Below the pieces are notes generated by a model. That model did no database searches. It was not told where the DNA came from and saw nothing but the letters and a program-made list of their open reading frames with translations. 53,923 nucleotides of DNA from Opitutia bacterium. GTDB lineage: Bacteria > Verrucomicrobiota > Verrucomicrobiia > Opitutales > Seribacteraceae. Below, one piece after another: positions 9,528 through 18,704 of the stretch. Each line of letters opens with the position of its first letter. The stretch's first letter is position 1. Both the position numbers and the translations under genes were made by a program. The DNA lies in the NCBI GenBank assembly GCA_018645725.1, contig JABGWD010000325.1:1-53923 (forward strand), in the 5' to 3' direction.

Positions 9528-9761
9528 ATGTTTCGCATTTGCCCGCATTGTGATTTCGAATGGCATGACGCAGACGGAGATTCCTGTCCTGCATGCAATC
9601 CTGACGTCGGTGACGAAAGGGAAAGCGCCCGCAATAGCGAAAAGTATGACGGAGGGGCGTTTGGGAGTGGTTCGAACTCTTCCCGGCTTAAGAATCTCTA
9701 CCAAGCCTTTGGGTTGATTGCTCTGGTTTACCTCCTCTACTATCTTTTCGGCGGAAAATGA
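9528..9761 (+). CDS. Small zinc-ribbon protein with C-terminal membrane anchor
   Basis: A 77-residue protein starting with a treble-clef/zinc-ribbon pair, CPHC near residue 5 and CPAC near residue 20. A polar Ser/Gly/Asp-rich linker follows, then a hydrophobic C-terminal helix of about 18 residues (FGLIALVYLLYYLFGG), so it would be tail-anchored with the ribbon in the cytoplasm. It is divergent from the Sel1-repeat gene across an 86-bp gap and converges with the next minus-strand gene. Function not known. Confidence 0.7.
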   Translation: MFRICPHCDFEWHDADGDSCPACNPDVGDERESARNSEKYDGGAFGSGSNSSRLKNLYQAFGLIALVYLLYYLFGGK

Positions 9762-9767
9762 TCAAAG

Positions 9768-10190
9768 CTAGTTGAGCTCGGGCGAGCCGTCGTCAGTATT
9801 GCAGGACGCACCCGGTAAAAAAGGCCCTTCGAATGCCTCTTGGAAATTGTATCCGTCTTCGAAGTCGGCAAGGGAGTCGTTTTCGGTTCTTCCAAGGATT
9901 CCGTGATCCACAAGGTTGAAGACAATGTCTCCGAAGTCCCTGCATTTTTTTACGTTCCAATGGTTCATGAGGGTCAAGGTCATCGGGCCGAATCTTTCCA
10001 AGGCGTAATCTTTGATTCCCTCAAGCAGTTCCCTGCCTGAAACATGGCCCTTGTTCTTGCCCCTGTCCTTCTCCATGGATTTCAGGGTATGATCAAGCGC
10101 TTCACGTATGAAATAGTAGGCGCCTTTGCCGAACCTGTCGTCTTTTGCATGAATCTCATGGATCACGTCTGGAAAGTTCTTGTCGCTCAT
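9768..10190 (-). CDS. Minf_1886-type conserved protein of the Planctomycetes/Verrucomicrobia
   Basis: 140 residues from ATG 10190; a longer TTG start at 10223 is open but unlikely. The body, with VIHEIHAKDDRFGKGAYYFI at the N-terminus, VSGRELLEGIKDYALERFG centrally, then MTLTLMNHWNVKKCRDFGDI and VFNLVDHGILGRTENDS, matches my memory of the uncharacterised Minf_1886 family (TIGR04138) restricted to Planctomycetes and Verrucomicrobia. No catalytic motif is evident. The acidic tail (residues ~115-140) is variable. It is a good lineage marker for this contig. Role unknown. Confidence 0.8.
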   Translation of the reverse strand: MSDKNFPDVIHEIHAKDDRFGKGAYYFIREALDHTLKSMEKDRGKNKGHVSGRELLEGIKDYALERFGPMTLTLMNHWNVKKCRDFGDIVFNLVDHGILGRTENDSLADFEDGYNFQEAFEGPFLPGASCNTDDGSPELN

Positions 10191-10270
10191 GGGGGGTTGT
10201 TCTAAGGATTGATCGGTCAACAAGTTTCATAACGAAATCCGATCGGGCGTTTCAACACTCAAATTACAAT

Positions 10271-10762
10271 ATGAAGGTATCTTACTCGTTTGCAAAGAAT
10301 CGCGCATCCTCTCATTGCATAACTTGGGTTTACAGGAAGAAACGGCACAGGAAGTTTTTCAGAAGCAGGATTGATGCGGTTCGTTTCCAAAACGAAAAGG
10401 AGAGGGAATTGGGCGTGCCCAATGCGAATGAAATCGAAAACGAAGTGATATTCTTGGCTCTGACCGAGATCAAGGACCGGTTGGACAGCATGGAGTCAAG
10501 GTTGGACAGGATGGAAAATTCCTTCCTCAAGCAGGAATCTCATCTCAATGACATGCGCAAGCCTCCGGCACCAAAAATCCTCAAGGTCTCCGAGGCGGCG
10601 AAGGTTTTGCGGGTGTCTTCCAGGAAGCTTTATTACCTCTTGGCCAAAGGCGTTTTCAAAAGATACAAACTTCCCCATACGAGGACGACGTTTATCAAGC
10701 TCGATGAGGTCGAGAAGGCTTTGGGGACGGAAGACATCAGCGAACTGCTCGCCGGAAATTGA
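10271..10762 (+). CDS. Integrase-arm-like N-terminus fused to an excisionase-type HTH protein
   Basis: 163 residues from ATG 10271; upstream in-frame codons overlap the divergent gene and look non-coding. Residues 1-48 are basic with alternating aromatics (SYSFAKNRA, WVYRKKRHRKFFRSRIDAV), resembling the arm-binding three-strand domain of tyrosine integrases. Residues ~60-95 form a short coiled coil (IKDRLDSMESRLDRMEN). The C-terminal ~55 residues (LKVSEAAKVLRVSSRKLYYL, then KRYKLPHTRTTFIKLDEVEK) read as a MerR/excisionase-type winged helix. No recombinase catalytic domain follows. It is therefore probably a DNA-binding accessory or regulator. The integrase resemblance is my inference from composition and pattern. 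Confidence 0.72.
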   Translation: MKVSYSFAKNRASSHCITWVYRKKRHRKFFRSRIDAVRFQNEKERELGVPNANEIENEVIFLALTEIKDRLDSMESRLDRMENSFLKQESHLNDMRKPPAPKILKVSEAAKVLRVSSRKLYYLLAKGVFKRYKLPHTRTTFIKLDEVEKALGTEDISELLAGN

Positions 10763-10857
10763 GCCTTCGTGGCTCGTGGTCTCGAAACTTTTGTTTTGCC
10801 TGCCGGTCGAAGATATGGAAGATCGTCCTTTTAACTTTATTCCTAACAACTTCACAT

Positions 10858-11931
10858 ATGAGTAAGAAATTCCCAGGAGGAGTCATTACCGGAGATGCCG
10901 TTCAAGCGATCTTCAATGATGCTCAAGACAACGAATATGCCCTGCCCGCGGTAAACATAGTGGGTACGAGTTCCGTAAACGCCGTGCTGGAAACAGCTGC
11001 CCAAGTGAATTCACCCGTAATGGTCCAGTTTTCCAACGGTGGGGGAGTGTTTTATGCGGGCAAAAGCCTCTCCAACGAAAACGAGCAAGCCGCAATAGCG
11101 GGTTCGGTCTCGGGGGCCATGCACGTCCATGCCATGGCCGAAGCCTACGACGTTCCCGTGATCCTGCACACGGACCATGCCGCCCGTAAGCTTTTGCCCT
11201 GGGTCGACGGAATGCTTGATGCCGGGGAAAAGTTTCATGAGCGCGAAGGCAAGCCACTTTACAGTTCCCATATGCTTGACCTTTCGGAAGAGCCAATCGA
11301 TGACAACCTGCAAACAAGCAAGGATTATTTCGAGAGAATGAACCGGATCGGCATGACCATTGAGATCGAGCTCGGGGTAACCGGAGGCGAAGAGGATGGC
11401 GTGGACAACACCGATATCGACAGCTCCCGTCTCTACACGCAACCCGAGGAAGTCAATCAAGCCTACGAGGTTCTTTCCCAAGTCAGCAACCGTTTCACCG
11501 TGGCAGCGGCCTTTGGAAACGTACATGGCGTGTACAAGCCCGGAAACGTAGAGCTTACTCCGAAAATTCTCTTGAACTCACAGGAATTTCTCAAGGAAAA
11601 GCACGGACTGTCGGGCAAGCCGATTCATTTTGTTTTTCACGGTGGATCCGGTTCGTCACGCGAGCAGATCAGGGAGGCGATTGGGTATGGGGTCGTAAAG
11701 ATGAACTTGGATACCGATATGCAGTGGGCGTTCTGGGAGGGAGTTCACGAATTCTACGGCCAAAACAAAGATTATCTGCAGGGACAGTTGGGCAACCCGA
11801 AAGGGGAGGAAAAGCCAAACAAGAAATTCTATGACCCCAGGGCGTGGCTTCGCAGCGCAGAGACGTCTTTCGTCGACCGGTTGGTCCGTTCCTTCGAGGA
11901 TCTCAACTGCATGAACCGAAACGCCGGGTGA
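10858..11931 (+). CDS. fbaA: Class II fructose-bisphosphate aldolase
   Basis: 357 residues from ATG 10858, which matches the ~358 residues of E. coli FbaA; a further in-frame ATG at 10759 would add 33 untypical residues. The enzyme is zinc-dependent and cleaves fructose-1,6-bisphosphate to DHAP and glyceraldehyde-3-phosphate in the cytosol. Visible signatures are ALPAVNIVGTSSVNAVLE, VILHTDHAARK (catalytic Asp and zinc His), GNVHGVYKPGNVEL and FVFHGGSGSSREQI (zinc His and phosphate loop), then KMNLDTDMQWA. Transaldolase follows 41 bp downstream on the same strand, which pairs glycolysis with the pentose phosphate pathway. Confidence 0.95.
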   Translation: MSKKFPGGVITGDAVQAIFNDAQDNEYALPAVNIVGTSSVNAVLETAAQVNSPVMVQFSNGGGVFYAGKSLSNENEQAAIAGSVSGAMHVHAMAEAYDVPVILHTDHAARKLLPWVDGMLDAGEKFHEREGKPLYSSHMLDLSEEPIDDNLQTSKDYFERMNRIGMTIEIELGVTGGEEDGVDNTDIDSSRLYTQPEEVNQAYEVLSQVSNRFTVAAAFGNVHGVYKPGNVELTPKILLNSQEFLKEKHGLSGKPIHFVFHGGSGSSREQIREAIGYGVVKMNLDTDMQWAFWEGVHEFYGQNKDYLQGQLGNPKGEEKPNKKFYDPRAWLRSAETSFVDRLVRSFEDLNCMNRNAG

Positions 11932-11972
11932 GGCAGTTTGGTTAACTTTTCGTACTCAGAAATCATAAGCAA

Positions 11973-12941
11973 ATGGAAGAAGAGCAAGGCAAGTCGGTTC
12001 TCGAGCAAATCAAGGAACACACCGTAATCGTAGCGGATACCGGAGATTTCGATTCGATCCGACAATACGAACCCCGGGACGCGACGACCAACCCGAGCCT
12101 TATTCTCAAGGCTGCGAAGCAGGCCGAATATTCCGAGTTGGTCGAGGACGTCGTGAACAAGGCGAAGCAAGAGGGAGTCACGCAAGTCGATGAAGTGATG
12201 GATCGCTTGCTCGTTCGTTTTGGGGTTTCCATTTTGGAGATCGTTCCCGGGCGCGTTTCGACCGAAGTGGACGCAAGACTGTCTTTCGATTGCAAGGGGA
12301 GTCTGGCCAAGGCCCGCTCCCTTATCGAACGGTATGAGGAACTTGGTTACTCACGCGACCGTGTTCTCATCAAGCTTGCGACCACTTGGGAGGGAATCGA
12401 AGTCTCGAGGGAACTCGAGAAAGAGGGAATCCATTGCAACATGACCCTTTTGTTTTCGATTGCGCAGGCGATTGCCTGTGCGGAGGCAGGTTCGCAGTTG
12501 ATTTCTCCTTTCGTCGGAAGGATTCTCGATTGGTACAAGCAGAATACAGGTGAGGATTTTGAGGGAGCGGATGATCCCGGAGTCAAGTCGGTTACCGAAA
12601 TCTACAATTACTACAAAAAATTTGGTTACAAGACGGAGGTGATGGGGGCAAGTTTTAGAAACACGGGCGAAATAAAGGAATTGGTCGGATGCGATTTGCT
12701 TACCATCAGCCCCAATCTTCTCCAGGAAATGAAAGAAGATCATTCCGTCCTCAACCTGAAGCTTTCCGAAGCCAAGGCCCATGAATCGGATCTTTCCAAA
12801 ACAGAGATCGACGAAAGCGCCTTCCGCTTTCGAATGAATGAGGATGAAATGGCTACGACCAAGCTAGCCGAGGGCATTCGCAAATTTTCCGCAGACGTGT
12901 GTTCCTTGGAAAATATGCTTGGCGAAATGCTTGCATCCTAA
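11973..12941 (+). CDS. tal: Transaldolase
   Basis: 322 residues, the length of TalB-type enzymes. It transfers dihydroxyacetone units between sugar phosphates in the non-oxidative pentose phosphate pathway. Signatures: [14 protein letters not shown] at residue ~37, the catalytic Schiff-base lysine in [20 protein letters not shown] near residue 130, [19 protein letters not shown], then [11 protein letters not shown]. Residues [20 protein letters not shown] form the last barrel strand region. The gene is 41 bp downstream of the class II aldolase on the same strand and is likely cotranscribed with it. Confidence 0.96.
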   Translation: MEEEQGKSVLEQIKEHTVIVADTGDFDSIRQYEPRDATTNPSLILKAAKQAEYSELVEDVVNKAKQEGVTQVDEVMDRLLVRFGVSILEIVPGRVSTEVDARLSFDCKGSLAKARSLIERYEELGYSRDRVLIKLATTWEGIEVSRELEKEGIHCNMTLLFSIAQAIACAEAGSQLISPFVGRILDWYKQNTGEDFEGADDPGVKSVTEIYNYYKKFGYKTEVMGASFRNTGEIKELVGCDLLTISPNLLQEMKEDHSVLNLKLSEAKAHESDLSKTEIDESAFRFRMNEDEMATTKLAEGIRKFSADVCSLENMLGEMLAS

Positions 12942-13013
12942 GAAGCCTTCCTACATTTGCTTGCCTGGGTCTTCCTCTCTTTTGCGACGAATTAGCGCAT
13001 TTGTGTTTTACTT

Positions 13014-13041
13014 TGTTTAATTTAAGTGTAAATGTTTAATT
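13014..13041 (+). promoter_or_regulatory. AT-rich direct repeat, possible operator of the RHH-like gene
   Basis: TGTTTAATT occurs at 13014-13022 and again at 13033-13041, directly abutting the start codon at 13042, with 19 bp from repeat start to repeat start. Small ribbon-helix-helix-like proteins often bind paired short repeats at their own promoter, so an autoregulatory operator is plausible. This is inference only; AT-rich sequence can produce such repeats by chance. Confidence 0.35.
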
Positions 13042-13320
13042 ATGGAAGATAATACAGATTCTGCTTTGCCCAAAAGGGTGGTTCGCACGATTACGCTCAC
13101 TCAGGAAGACTTGAGCTTGTTGGATGGCATAGAGCGTGTGATGTCAAAGACCGGACAGAGAATCAAGACCGATTCCAAGCTTATCAGGGCAGCCATTCAG
13201 GTTGCCCATGCCACTCTTCACGATGAACCCTACGACGTCATGGAAGTTGCCGAGAGGGTTGTCAAGGAAGACGGTCGGACCTTGAGCCGATTGTTGGAAA
13301 AAGAAAAGAAAAGCCAATAA
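13042..13320 (+). CDS. Small ribbon-helix-helix-like protein, function unknown
   Basis: 92 residues. The segment RVVRTITLTQEDLSLLDGIE followed by a helix and TDSKLIRAAIQVA fits a ribbon-helix-helix fold: one strand with alternating hydrophobics, then two helices with a conserved S/T-x-hydrophobic-hydrophobic-R turn. The C-terminal third (VMEVAERVVKEDGRTLSRLLEKEKK) is helical and charged. No toxin gene is adjacent: the downstream neighbour is a large convergent gene 5 bp away, so this is not an obvious toxin-antitoxin pair. A DNA-binding role is inferred. Confidence 0.65.
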   Translation: MEDNTDSALPKRVVRTITLTQEDLSLLDGIERVMSKTGQRIKTDSKLIRAAIQVAHATLHDEPYDVMEVAERVVKEDGRTLSRLLEKEKKSQ

Positions 13321-13324
13321 TAGC

Positions 13325-15322
13325 CTAGAGGCTATCAAGCGAGTCGAGGAGTTCCTCGCAGTTGTCGAATGCCGGGAAACTGGTTGTTCGAACGGTTAGA
13401 ACTGGTTTTGCTTCGGCGTTTTCGTCCATCTTCAGGAAAACCGGACGATGGGGCTTTGCCGCAAGGCTTTGAGTGAGATCATCCAAATCGTTTTTGCCGG
13501 TTTTTATGGAACAGAGTCCGATTTCATTCTCGGCTATGGCGGTCAGGGCGTGACCGATACCGTGTGGAGCCTGAGATGCCAACCCTGAATACGCGTTTCT
13601 GACCTCGAGGTATTTCTGTCGCCATGCCTCTTCTCCCGTGAGGTGGAAAAGCGTGGTGAAGACGCGCAGCATGGAAGAATTGCCGGCAGGAATTGCATTG
13701 TCGTACCAAAACTTCTTTTTTCCGGGAGCGGGGCAATCCAGGTGCTTGGGCGCAAAAAAATAGCCGGCGGATTGTCCGTCCCCCAATGCCTCCATTGCTT
13801 TCGAGGCAAAGTTTTCGGCATCCCGAAGGTAGCTGGACGAACTACCCGGTTCGATCCATTCGCTGATCGAGGACAAGGCGAGCAATCCTTCGGCCCAAAA
13901 GGCATAATCGTCAAGGAAAGCCGGGTTGCCCGATGGTTGATCTTCGTAGCGCAGGGACAGAATCTTCCCTTCCTCGTCCAGCAAGTGATTTTTCATCCAT
14001 TCAGCCAGTTTGCAGGCCATGCCCAGGCAGTCTTTGCTTGTCAGGGCAATGGACGCATCGACAAATGCCCTAAGCAAAAGAGCATTCCACGCGGTGACTC
14101 TCTTGCCATCCCGGGAGATTTCCCATTTTCTGGATTCTCGGGCTCGAAGGAGTTTCTCCAGTCTTGCATCTTCCTCGGGATCTTCTGCGTCCCCTTGCAA
14201 TCGGGGCAAATATTCGTTCGGTTCGATTTGGGAATTTGGATTTTGGTCGGAAAAGATACGATCCGTATCGGTCTTCCCCATGATTTTTTCGAGTTCATCC
14301 CTTTCCCAAAGATAATATCCGCCTTCCTTGCCATTTGAATCCGCGGAAAGAGAAGAGGAGAAACCGCTTGTCGGGCTTCCCATTTCGCGAAGGAGCCATT
14401 GGATCGTTTTTTTCACGATTTTCCGATACAAGGGAAAACGATACTTGCGATAGGCCCTGGAGTAAGTGGACAGCAAAAGAGCGTTGTCGCAAAGCATTTT
14501 CTCGAAATGCGGCACTTCCCACTCGTCGTCGATTGCGTAACGAAAGAAGCCACCCCCCACATGATCGAACAGCCCTCCCCGAGCCATTGCGTCAAGGGTT
14601 CGTTTGACGCAGAAATCAATCCTGTCTCCAAGTTGTGAATCGGAACGAACCTTTGCCGACTCTCCCATGGACAAGAGAAAGTCGATCTTCATCGGGGAAG
14701 GGAACTTGGGAGCGGGCGAAAACCCTCCGTTCGAATCGTCGTGACTTTTGCAAATCGATTTGACGGCATCCAACAGAAGGGAATTGTCCCATTCTTTCGC
14801 AGACGAAAGATCCGCATCATTCGAATGCTCGAGGTTGCCCACGACGTTTTGAGCGTTCTCGATCAATTCTTCTTTGGCGCGACGGTAGTGATCCGATATG
14901 CGCATCAGCAGTTGCGGCCAGGGGACGATGCCTTGTCCGGTATCTTGTTTCGGGAAATAGGTGCCACCCCAAAAGGGACTGCCATCGCTCAGGCAAAATA
15001 CATTGAGAGGCCAACCGGCCGATTGGTTGAACATCCGAATGGCTTCGAGGTAGGTCAGGTCGACGTCCGGTCTTTCCTCTCGGTCGACCTTTATGCATAC
15101 GAAATGCCGATTCATGATCGACGCCACGAATTCGTCCTCAAACGATTCCTCGGCCATCGCAAGGCACCAGTGACACGAGGAATAGCCAATGGAAACGATG
15201 ATCGGTTTGTCTTCCCGCTCCGCTCTTTCAAAAGCGCTTTTGCCCCAAGGCATCCAGTCGACCGGTTGGTCGGCATGTTGCCTCAGGTATAGGCTTGATT
15301 GTGAGGTGAGAAGATTAGGCAT
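13325..15322 (-). CDS. DUF255 thioredoxin-fold protein (YyaL/SPATA20-like)
   Basis: 665 residues from ATG 15322. A longer frame extends to 15469 and overlaps mutL, but homologs begin at the N-L-L..S.S.YL..H..PV.W motif visible here (residues 3-24), so the shorter start is chosen. Residues ~1-165 form the DUF255 thioredoxin-like domain with [18 protein letters not shown] (Cys50/Cys53) and [13 protein letters not shown]. The rest is an (alpha/alpha)6-barrel-like region with [20 protein letters not shown] and [20 protein letters not shown]. The usual residue after CHWC is His (CHWCHVM); here it is Leu. The biochemical role of the family is unsettled. Upstream divergent gene is mutL. Confidence 0.9.
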   Translation of the reverse strand: MPNLLTSQSSLYLRQHADQPVDWMPWGKSAFERAEREDKPIIVSIGYSSCHWCLAMAEESFEDEFVASIMNRHFVCIKVDREERPDVDLTYLEAIRMFNQSAGWPLNVFCLSDGSPFWGGTYFPKQDTGQGIVPWPQLLMRISDHYRRAKEELIENAQNVVGNLEHSNDADLSSAKEWDNSLLLDAVKSICKSHDDSNGGFSPAPKFPSPMKIDFLLSMGESAKVRSDSQLGDRIDFCVKRTLDAMARGGLFDHVGGGFFRYAIDDEWEVPHFEKMLCDNALLLSTYSRAYRKYRFPLYRKIVKKTIQWLLREMGSPTSGFSSSLSADSNGKEGGYYLWERDELEKIMGKTDTDRIFSDQNPNSQIEPNEYLPRLQGDAEDPEEDARLEKLLRARESRKWEISRDGKRVTAWNALLLRAFVDASIALTSKDCLGMACKLAEWMKNHLLDEEGKILSLRYEDQPSGNPAFLDDYAFWAEGLLALSSISEWIEPGSSSSYLRDAENFASKAMEALGDGQSAGYFFAPKHLDCPAPGKKKFWYDNAIPAGNSSMLRVFTTLFHLTGEEAWRQKYLEVRNAYSGLASQAPHGIGHALTAIAENEIGLCSIKTGKNDLDDLTQSLAAKPHRPVFLKMDENAEAKPVLTVRTTSFPAFDNCEELLDSLDSL

Positions 15323-15427
15323 GAGGAAACTTTCCCATTTTTCAGAGATTGCGGGGATTCCCAAGCATAATGAGAGAAAACTAATTTTCCCATTGTCCCG
15401 ACGGCTCCCTGTCATTACGCAAAAAGG

Positions 15428-17275
15428 ATGCCGAAAATTCGAATTCTCTCCGACAGAGTAGCCAACCAAATTGCTGCCGGTGAGGTCGTGGAACGTCCCG
15501 TCGCCGTGGTCAAGGAATTAATCGAAAACAGCATCGATGCGGGAGCTACGAAAATTGAGGTGGAATTTAGGAACGGCGGAAAGTCCTATCTCCGGGTGGA
15601 AGACGACGGTTGCGGAATGAATGCGGATGAAGCCCTCCTTTCCCTTGAGCGTCATGCCACGAGCAAGATAAGAAAGGCCAGCGACCTTCACGAGGTTCAA
15701 ACCTTTGGCTTCAGGGGGGAGGCTCTTCCCTCCATTTCGAGTGTCAGTCGGTTCACGCTTCGAACGCGGGCCAAGTCGAATCCGGAGGGAAACGAAATTT
15801 TCATCAATGGCGGAAAAATGATTCACGTAAAGGAATGCGGAATGCCGTATGGAACGAGGATCGAGGTATCGCATCTTTTCAACTCGGTCCCGGGCAGGAG
15901 AAAATTTCTCAAGACCGAAGTAACCGAAGCCGCTCATATCATTCATATCTCGAAGCTTTATGCCTTGGCTCATCCTGCCATTGCCTTTTCTCTCGTCGAG
16001 GGCGGAAGAACGCTTTTTCGTTCTCCCGCATGCGAAGGGTTTGCCGAGCGGGTTCGGGAGACTTTGGGAAAGGGCTTGGCCGAGTGCTTGGCGCCCATTG
16101 ACTCATCTCAATCCGACCTTGCCTTGGAGGGACTGATCGGAAAACCCGGACAAAGCCGCCCGACGAGAAAGGAAATGATATTCTTCGTGAACCGCCGGCC
16201 GGTCGAGAGCAAGACCGTTTCGTATGCCGTGCTTGAGGCTTACCACACCTATGCCCCGAAAGGCCGCTATCCTCCGGCGATTCTCTTTCTGTCTCTAGAC
16301 CCCTCTCAAGTAGACGTAAACGTCCACCCCGCAAAGCGCGAAATTCGCTTTCGGGACGAGCGGAAAGTGCGTCAGTTTCTCATGGACAGTATTCTTGAGA
16401 GGAACAGGCAGCTTGCCGGGAAAGTCGATGAGATTGCAAGCGAACAAGAGATGGAAACGGATGCCTCTTCCGGGATGCTTGTCCCCAAAATTGATCCACA
16501 GGCCCTGAAGCTTCATCAAGGCAAGTCAGGGTTGTCCCTGAGCGAAGGAGTGGGTTTTGCCCGCGAACCGGAACTCCCCCTGGCAGAAAGACCCCCCGGT
16601 CAAAATTCGGAATTGAAGGCCGAGGGAATTGAAAATGGAGAGGGGGTGGAAGAGGCTGCTTCTTCCTCGTCGGTAGGATTGCGTCACAAGGTAGATGCCG
16701 ATTGGAAGTTCCTTGACCGTCCGCATGGAGACATGGCGATTTTCTCGACCCCTCAGGGAGTGGTTGCCCTGCATTGCCGGGCTGCCTATGAGCGCATCCG
16801 TTTCGAGCAACTTGAGGATTCGTTGGAGGGGGAGGGGAAACCCCGTACGCAGACTCTCCTTCTTCCCGAGTCGCTCGAACTTGATGGGGTGGACGCCGCC
16901 TTGCTCGAAAAAGGAAGGGAAGGGCTTGATAGAGTCGGTTTTGCGGTGGAAGAATTTGGCCGGAATTTCTATCGCATCGTGGGATGCCCCACTTGGATTG
17001 ATCCGAGTGAAGCGGGTGGGTTCTTGCGTGATTTCCTGGAGGTAGCCCGTGAAAACGGAGGCGAGATGAACACCGAAACCTTTGCCAAGGAGGCATTGAT
17101 CCGTCAGGCTACGAAAAGCCAAGGTCCCGGAGAGGATTTTTCCGATGATGAAATTGTTCGGATGACCAATCGTTTGCTTGTTTGCCGCAACCCTTATACC
17201 TGTCCACGCGGTCGACCGACTTATTTTGAAATCCCGAAGAGAGATTTTGAGACCAAGTTCCGCCGAAAACTATGA
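15428..17275 (+). CDS. mutL: DNA mismatch repair protein MutL
   Basis: 615 residues. The N-terminal GHKL ATPase domain is intact: [20 protein letters not shown] (residues ~14-33), [26 protein letters not shown] and the [10 protein letters not shown] and [13 protein letters not shown] motifs of the transducer domain. A disordered linker spans ~330-415. The C-terminal dimerisation domain is present, but the endonuclease signatures of nicking MutL proteins are degenerate: the DQHA..HE position reads [13 protein letters not shown], the ACR position reads QATK, and C-P-H-G-R reads CPRGRPT. It therefore probably acts as an ATP-driven coordinator without its own nickase. It is divergent from the DUF255 gene across 105 bp. 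Confidence 0.93.
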   Translation: MPKIRILSDRVANQIAAGEVVERPVAVVKELIENSIDAGATKIEVEFRNGGKSYLRVEDDGCGMNADEALLSLERHATSKIRKASDLHEVQTFGFRGEALPSISSVSRFTLRTRAKSNPEGNEIFINGGKMIHVKECGMPYGTRIEVSHLFNSVPGRRKFLKTEVTEAAHIIHISKLYALAHPAIAFSLVEGGRTLFRSPACEGFAERVRETLGKGLAECLAPIDSSQSDLALEGLIGKPGQSRPTRKEMIFFVNRRPVESKTVSYAVLEAYHTYAPKGRYPPAILFLSLDPSQVDVNVHPAKREIRFRDERKVRQFLMDSILERNRQLAGKVDEIASEQEMETDASSGMLVPKIDPQALKLHQGKSGLSLSEGVGFAREPELPLAERPPGQNSELKAEGIENGEGVEEAASSSSVGLRHKVDADWKFLDRPHGDMAIFSTPQGVVALHCRAAYERIRFEQLEDSLEGEGKPRTQTLLLPESLELDGVDAALLEKGREGLDRVGFAVEEFGRNFYRIVGCPTWIDPSEAGGFLRDFLEVARENGGEMNTETFAKEALIRQATKSQGPGEDFSDDEIVRMTNRLLVCRNPYTCPRGRPTYFEIPKRDFETKFRRKL

Positions 17276-17338
17276 AAAACTTTTGGAATTCGTAAGATTT
17301 TGCTTTCAAATGCGTTCCGTTTTCTAGAAAACTCCAAT

Positions 17339-18607
17339 ATGAAATTTTCACGCCATCTTTTCGCTACCCTGCTCTTGCCGGGGATTCTTCTTCAATCCAA
17401 CTGTACGGTTTCCGAAGTCGGAAGCAAAACGAAGGACGGCATCAGGAAGAGTGCCTCCTTTGTTTCATCCAATAGCAAAAAGGCCTATCAGTCCGGCAAG
17501 GCTGCACTCGGTCTTGCCAAAGCCCAACCCCCCCAATCCAAGCCCATGACCGTAGCAAAAAAAGCTTTTGGCGAAATGCCCGATGGATCAAAGGTGAGCG
17601 AATACGTTTTGACCAACGCCCATGGCATGCAGGTTTCCCTTCTGGACTATGGGGCAACCGTGAAGGACATCATGGCCCCCGATCGCAACGGAGCGTATGC
17701 CAACGTTTCCCTTGGTTTTGGAAACTTGAAGGATTATCGTGAGAAAAGTCCTTATTTCGGATGCACTGCCGGACGATATGCAAACAGAATTGCCAAAGGG
17801 GCTTTCACTTTGGATGGCAAGGAATTCAAACTGGCTGCCAACAATGGCCCCAATCATCTTCATGGGGGAGAGCGCGGTTTTGACAAACACGTTTGGTCGG
17901 CCCGCGTATCCGAGACGAAAACCGCCGTCACTTTCACCCGGAGAAGCCCGAACGGAGAAGAGGGGTATCCGGGTAACCTCAGTTGCAAGGTCACTTACAC
18001 GCTGACCAATGATAACGAATTGAAGGTAGAGTACGAGGCGACTACGGACAAACCCACTGTCTTGAATCTAACCAATCATACCTATTTCAACTTGGCCGGC
18101 GAAGGTGATCCGACCATTTTGGATCACGAACTTACCCTGCCTGCCGATCAATACGTCGCTACGGACGAGACGAACATCCCGACCTCGGTGGATAAGGTTG
18201 ACGGCACCCCTTTTGATTTCCGAAAGGCCACGGTCATTGGCAAACGCATTGAAGCCGAGCATCCGCAGATCAAGTACGGCAAGGGTTATGATCACACCTG
18301 GGTCGTGAGCCAAAAGAACGGCGAACCTTTGGCCCATGCCGCCACACTGCGTGACCCGGGTTCCGGTCGCGTGATGGAGATTTATACCGATCAGCCAGGC
18401 ATCCAGTTTTACGCCGGCAATTACTTGGATGGAAGCTTCAAGGGACAAGGCGGAAAGGTTTACCCATTCAGATCCGGCATGTGCTTGGAGACTCAGGTTT
18501 TTCCCGACAGCCCCAATCATCAAGGGGAAGAGGGATGGAAAAGTTGCGTCTTGAGGCCGGGGGAAACCTACACCCACCTGACCGTCCACAAGTTCACGGC
18601 CGAGTAA
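17339..18607 (+). CDS. galM: Exported aldose 1-epimerase (mutarotase)
   Basis: 422 residues from ATG 17339. An N-terminal signal segment (LFATLLLPGILLQSNC) is followed by a Cys in a poor lipobox position (Q-S-N-C), so it is either a secreted protein or an atypical lipoprotein. A ~55-residue Ser/Lys-rich linker leads to the epimerase domain (from about residue 75). Catalytic signatures: NHLHGGERGFDKHVW with the active-site His, LTNHTYFNLAGEG with the second His, and the catalytic Glu in CLETQVFPDSPNH. It interconverts alpha and beta anomers of hexoses, here outside the cytoplasm. The preceding gene is mutL and the next is glycogen phosphorylase. Confidence 0.92.
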   Translation: MKFSRHLFATLLLPGILLQSNCTVSEVGSKTKDGIRKSASFVSSNSKKAYQSGKAALGLAKAQPPQSKPMTVAKKAFGEMPDGSKVSEYVLTNAHGMQVSLLDYGATVKDIMAPDRNGAYANVSLGFGNLKDYREKSPYFGCTAGRYANRIAKGAFTLDGKEFKLAANNGPNHLHGGERGFDKHVWSARVSETKTAVTFTRRSPNGEEGYPGNLSCKVTYTLTNDNELKVEYEATTDKPTVLNLTNHTYFNLAGEGDPTILDHELTLPADQYVATDETNIPTSVDKVDGTPFDFRKATVIGKRIEAEHPQIKYGKGYDHTWVVSQKNGEPLAHAATLRDPGSGRVMEIYTDQPGIQFYAGNYLDGSFKGQGGKVYPFRSGMCLETQVFPDSPNHQGEEGWKSCVLRPGETYTHLTVHKFTAE

Positions 18608-18704
18608 ATCATTTTGTTATCGGAAATTCTCGCCAATTTTCGCGTCTTTGATAGAGTCGGGATGATGGTTGTCTTACTTTCAAGGCAACCTTTCCTATTT
18701 GCAG

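Noticed and set aside
10759-10857. 33-codon extension of the aldolase
   Set aside because: ATG 10858 gives the normal family length and N-terminus; the extension has no homology-like features.
13042-13320. Toxin-antitoxin module
   Set aside because: The RHH-like protein has no partner gene next to it; the neighbour is a large convergent gene.
15323-15469. 49-codon extension of the DUF255 protein
   Set aside because: It overlaps the start of mutL on the other strand and precedes the conserved N-terminus of the family.
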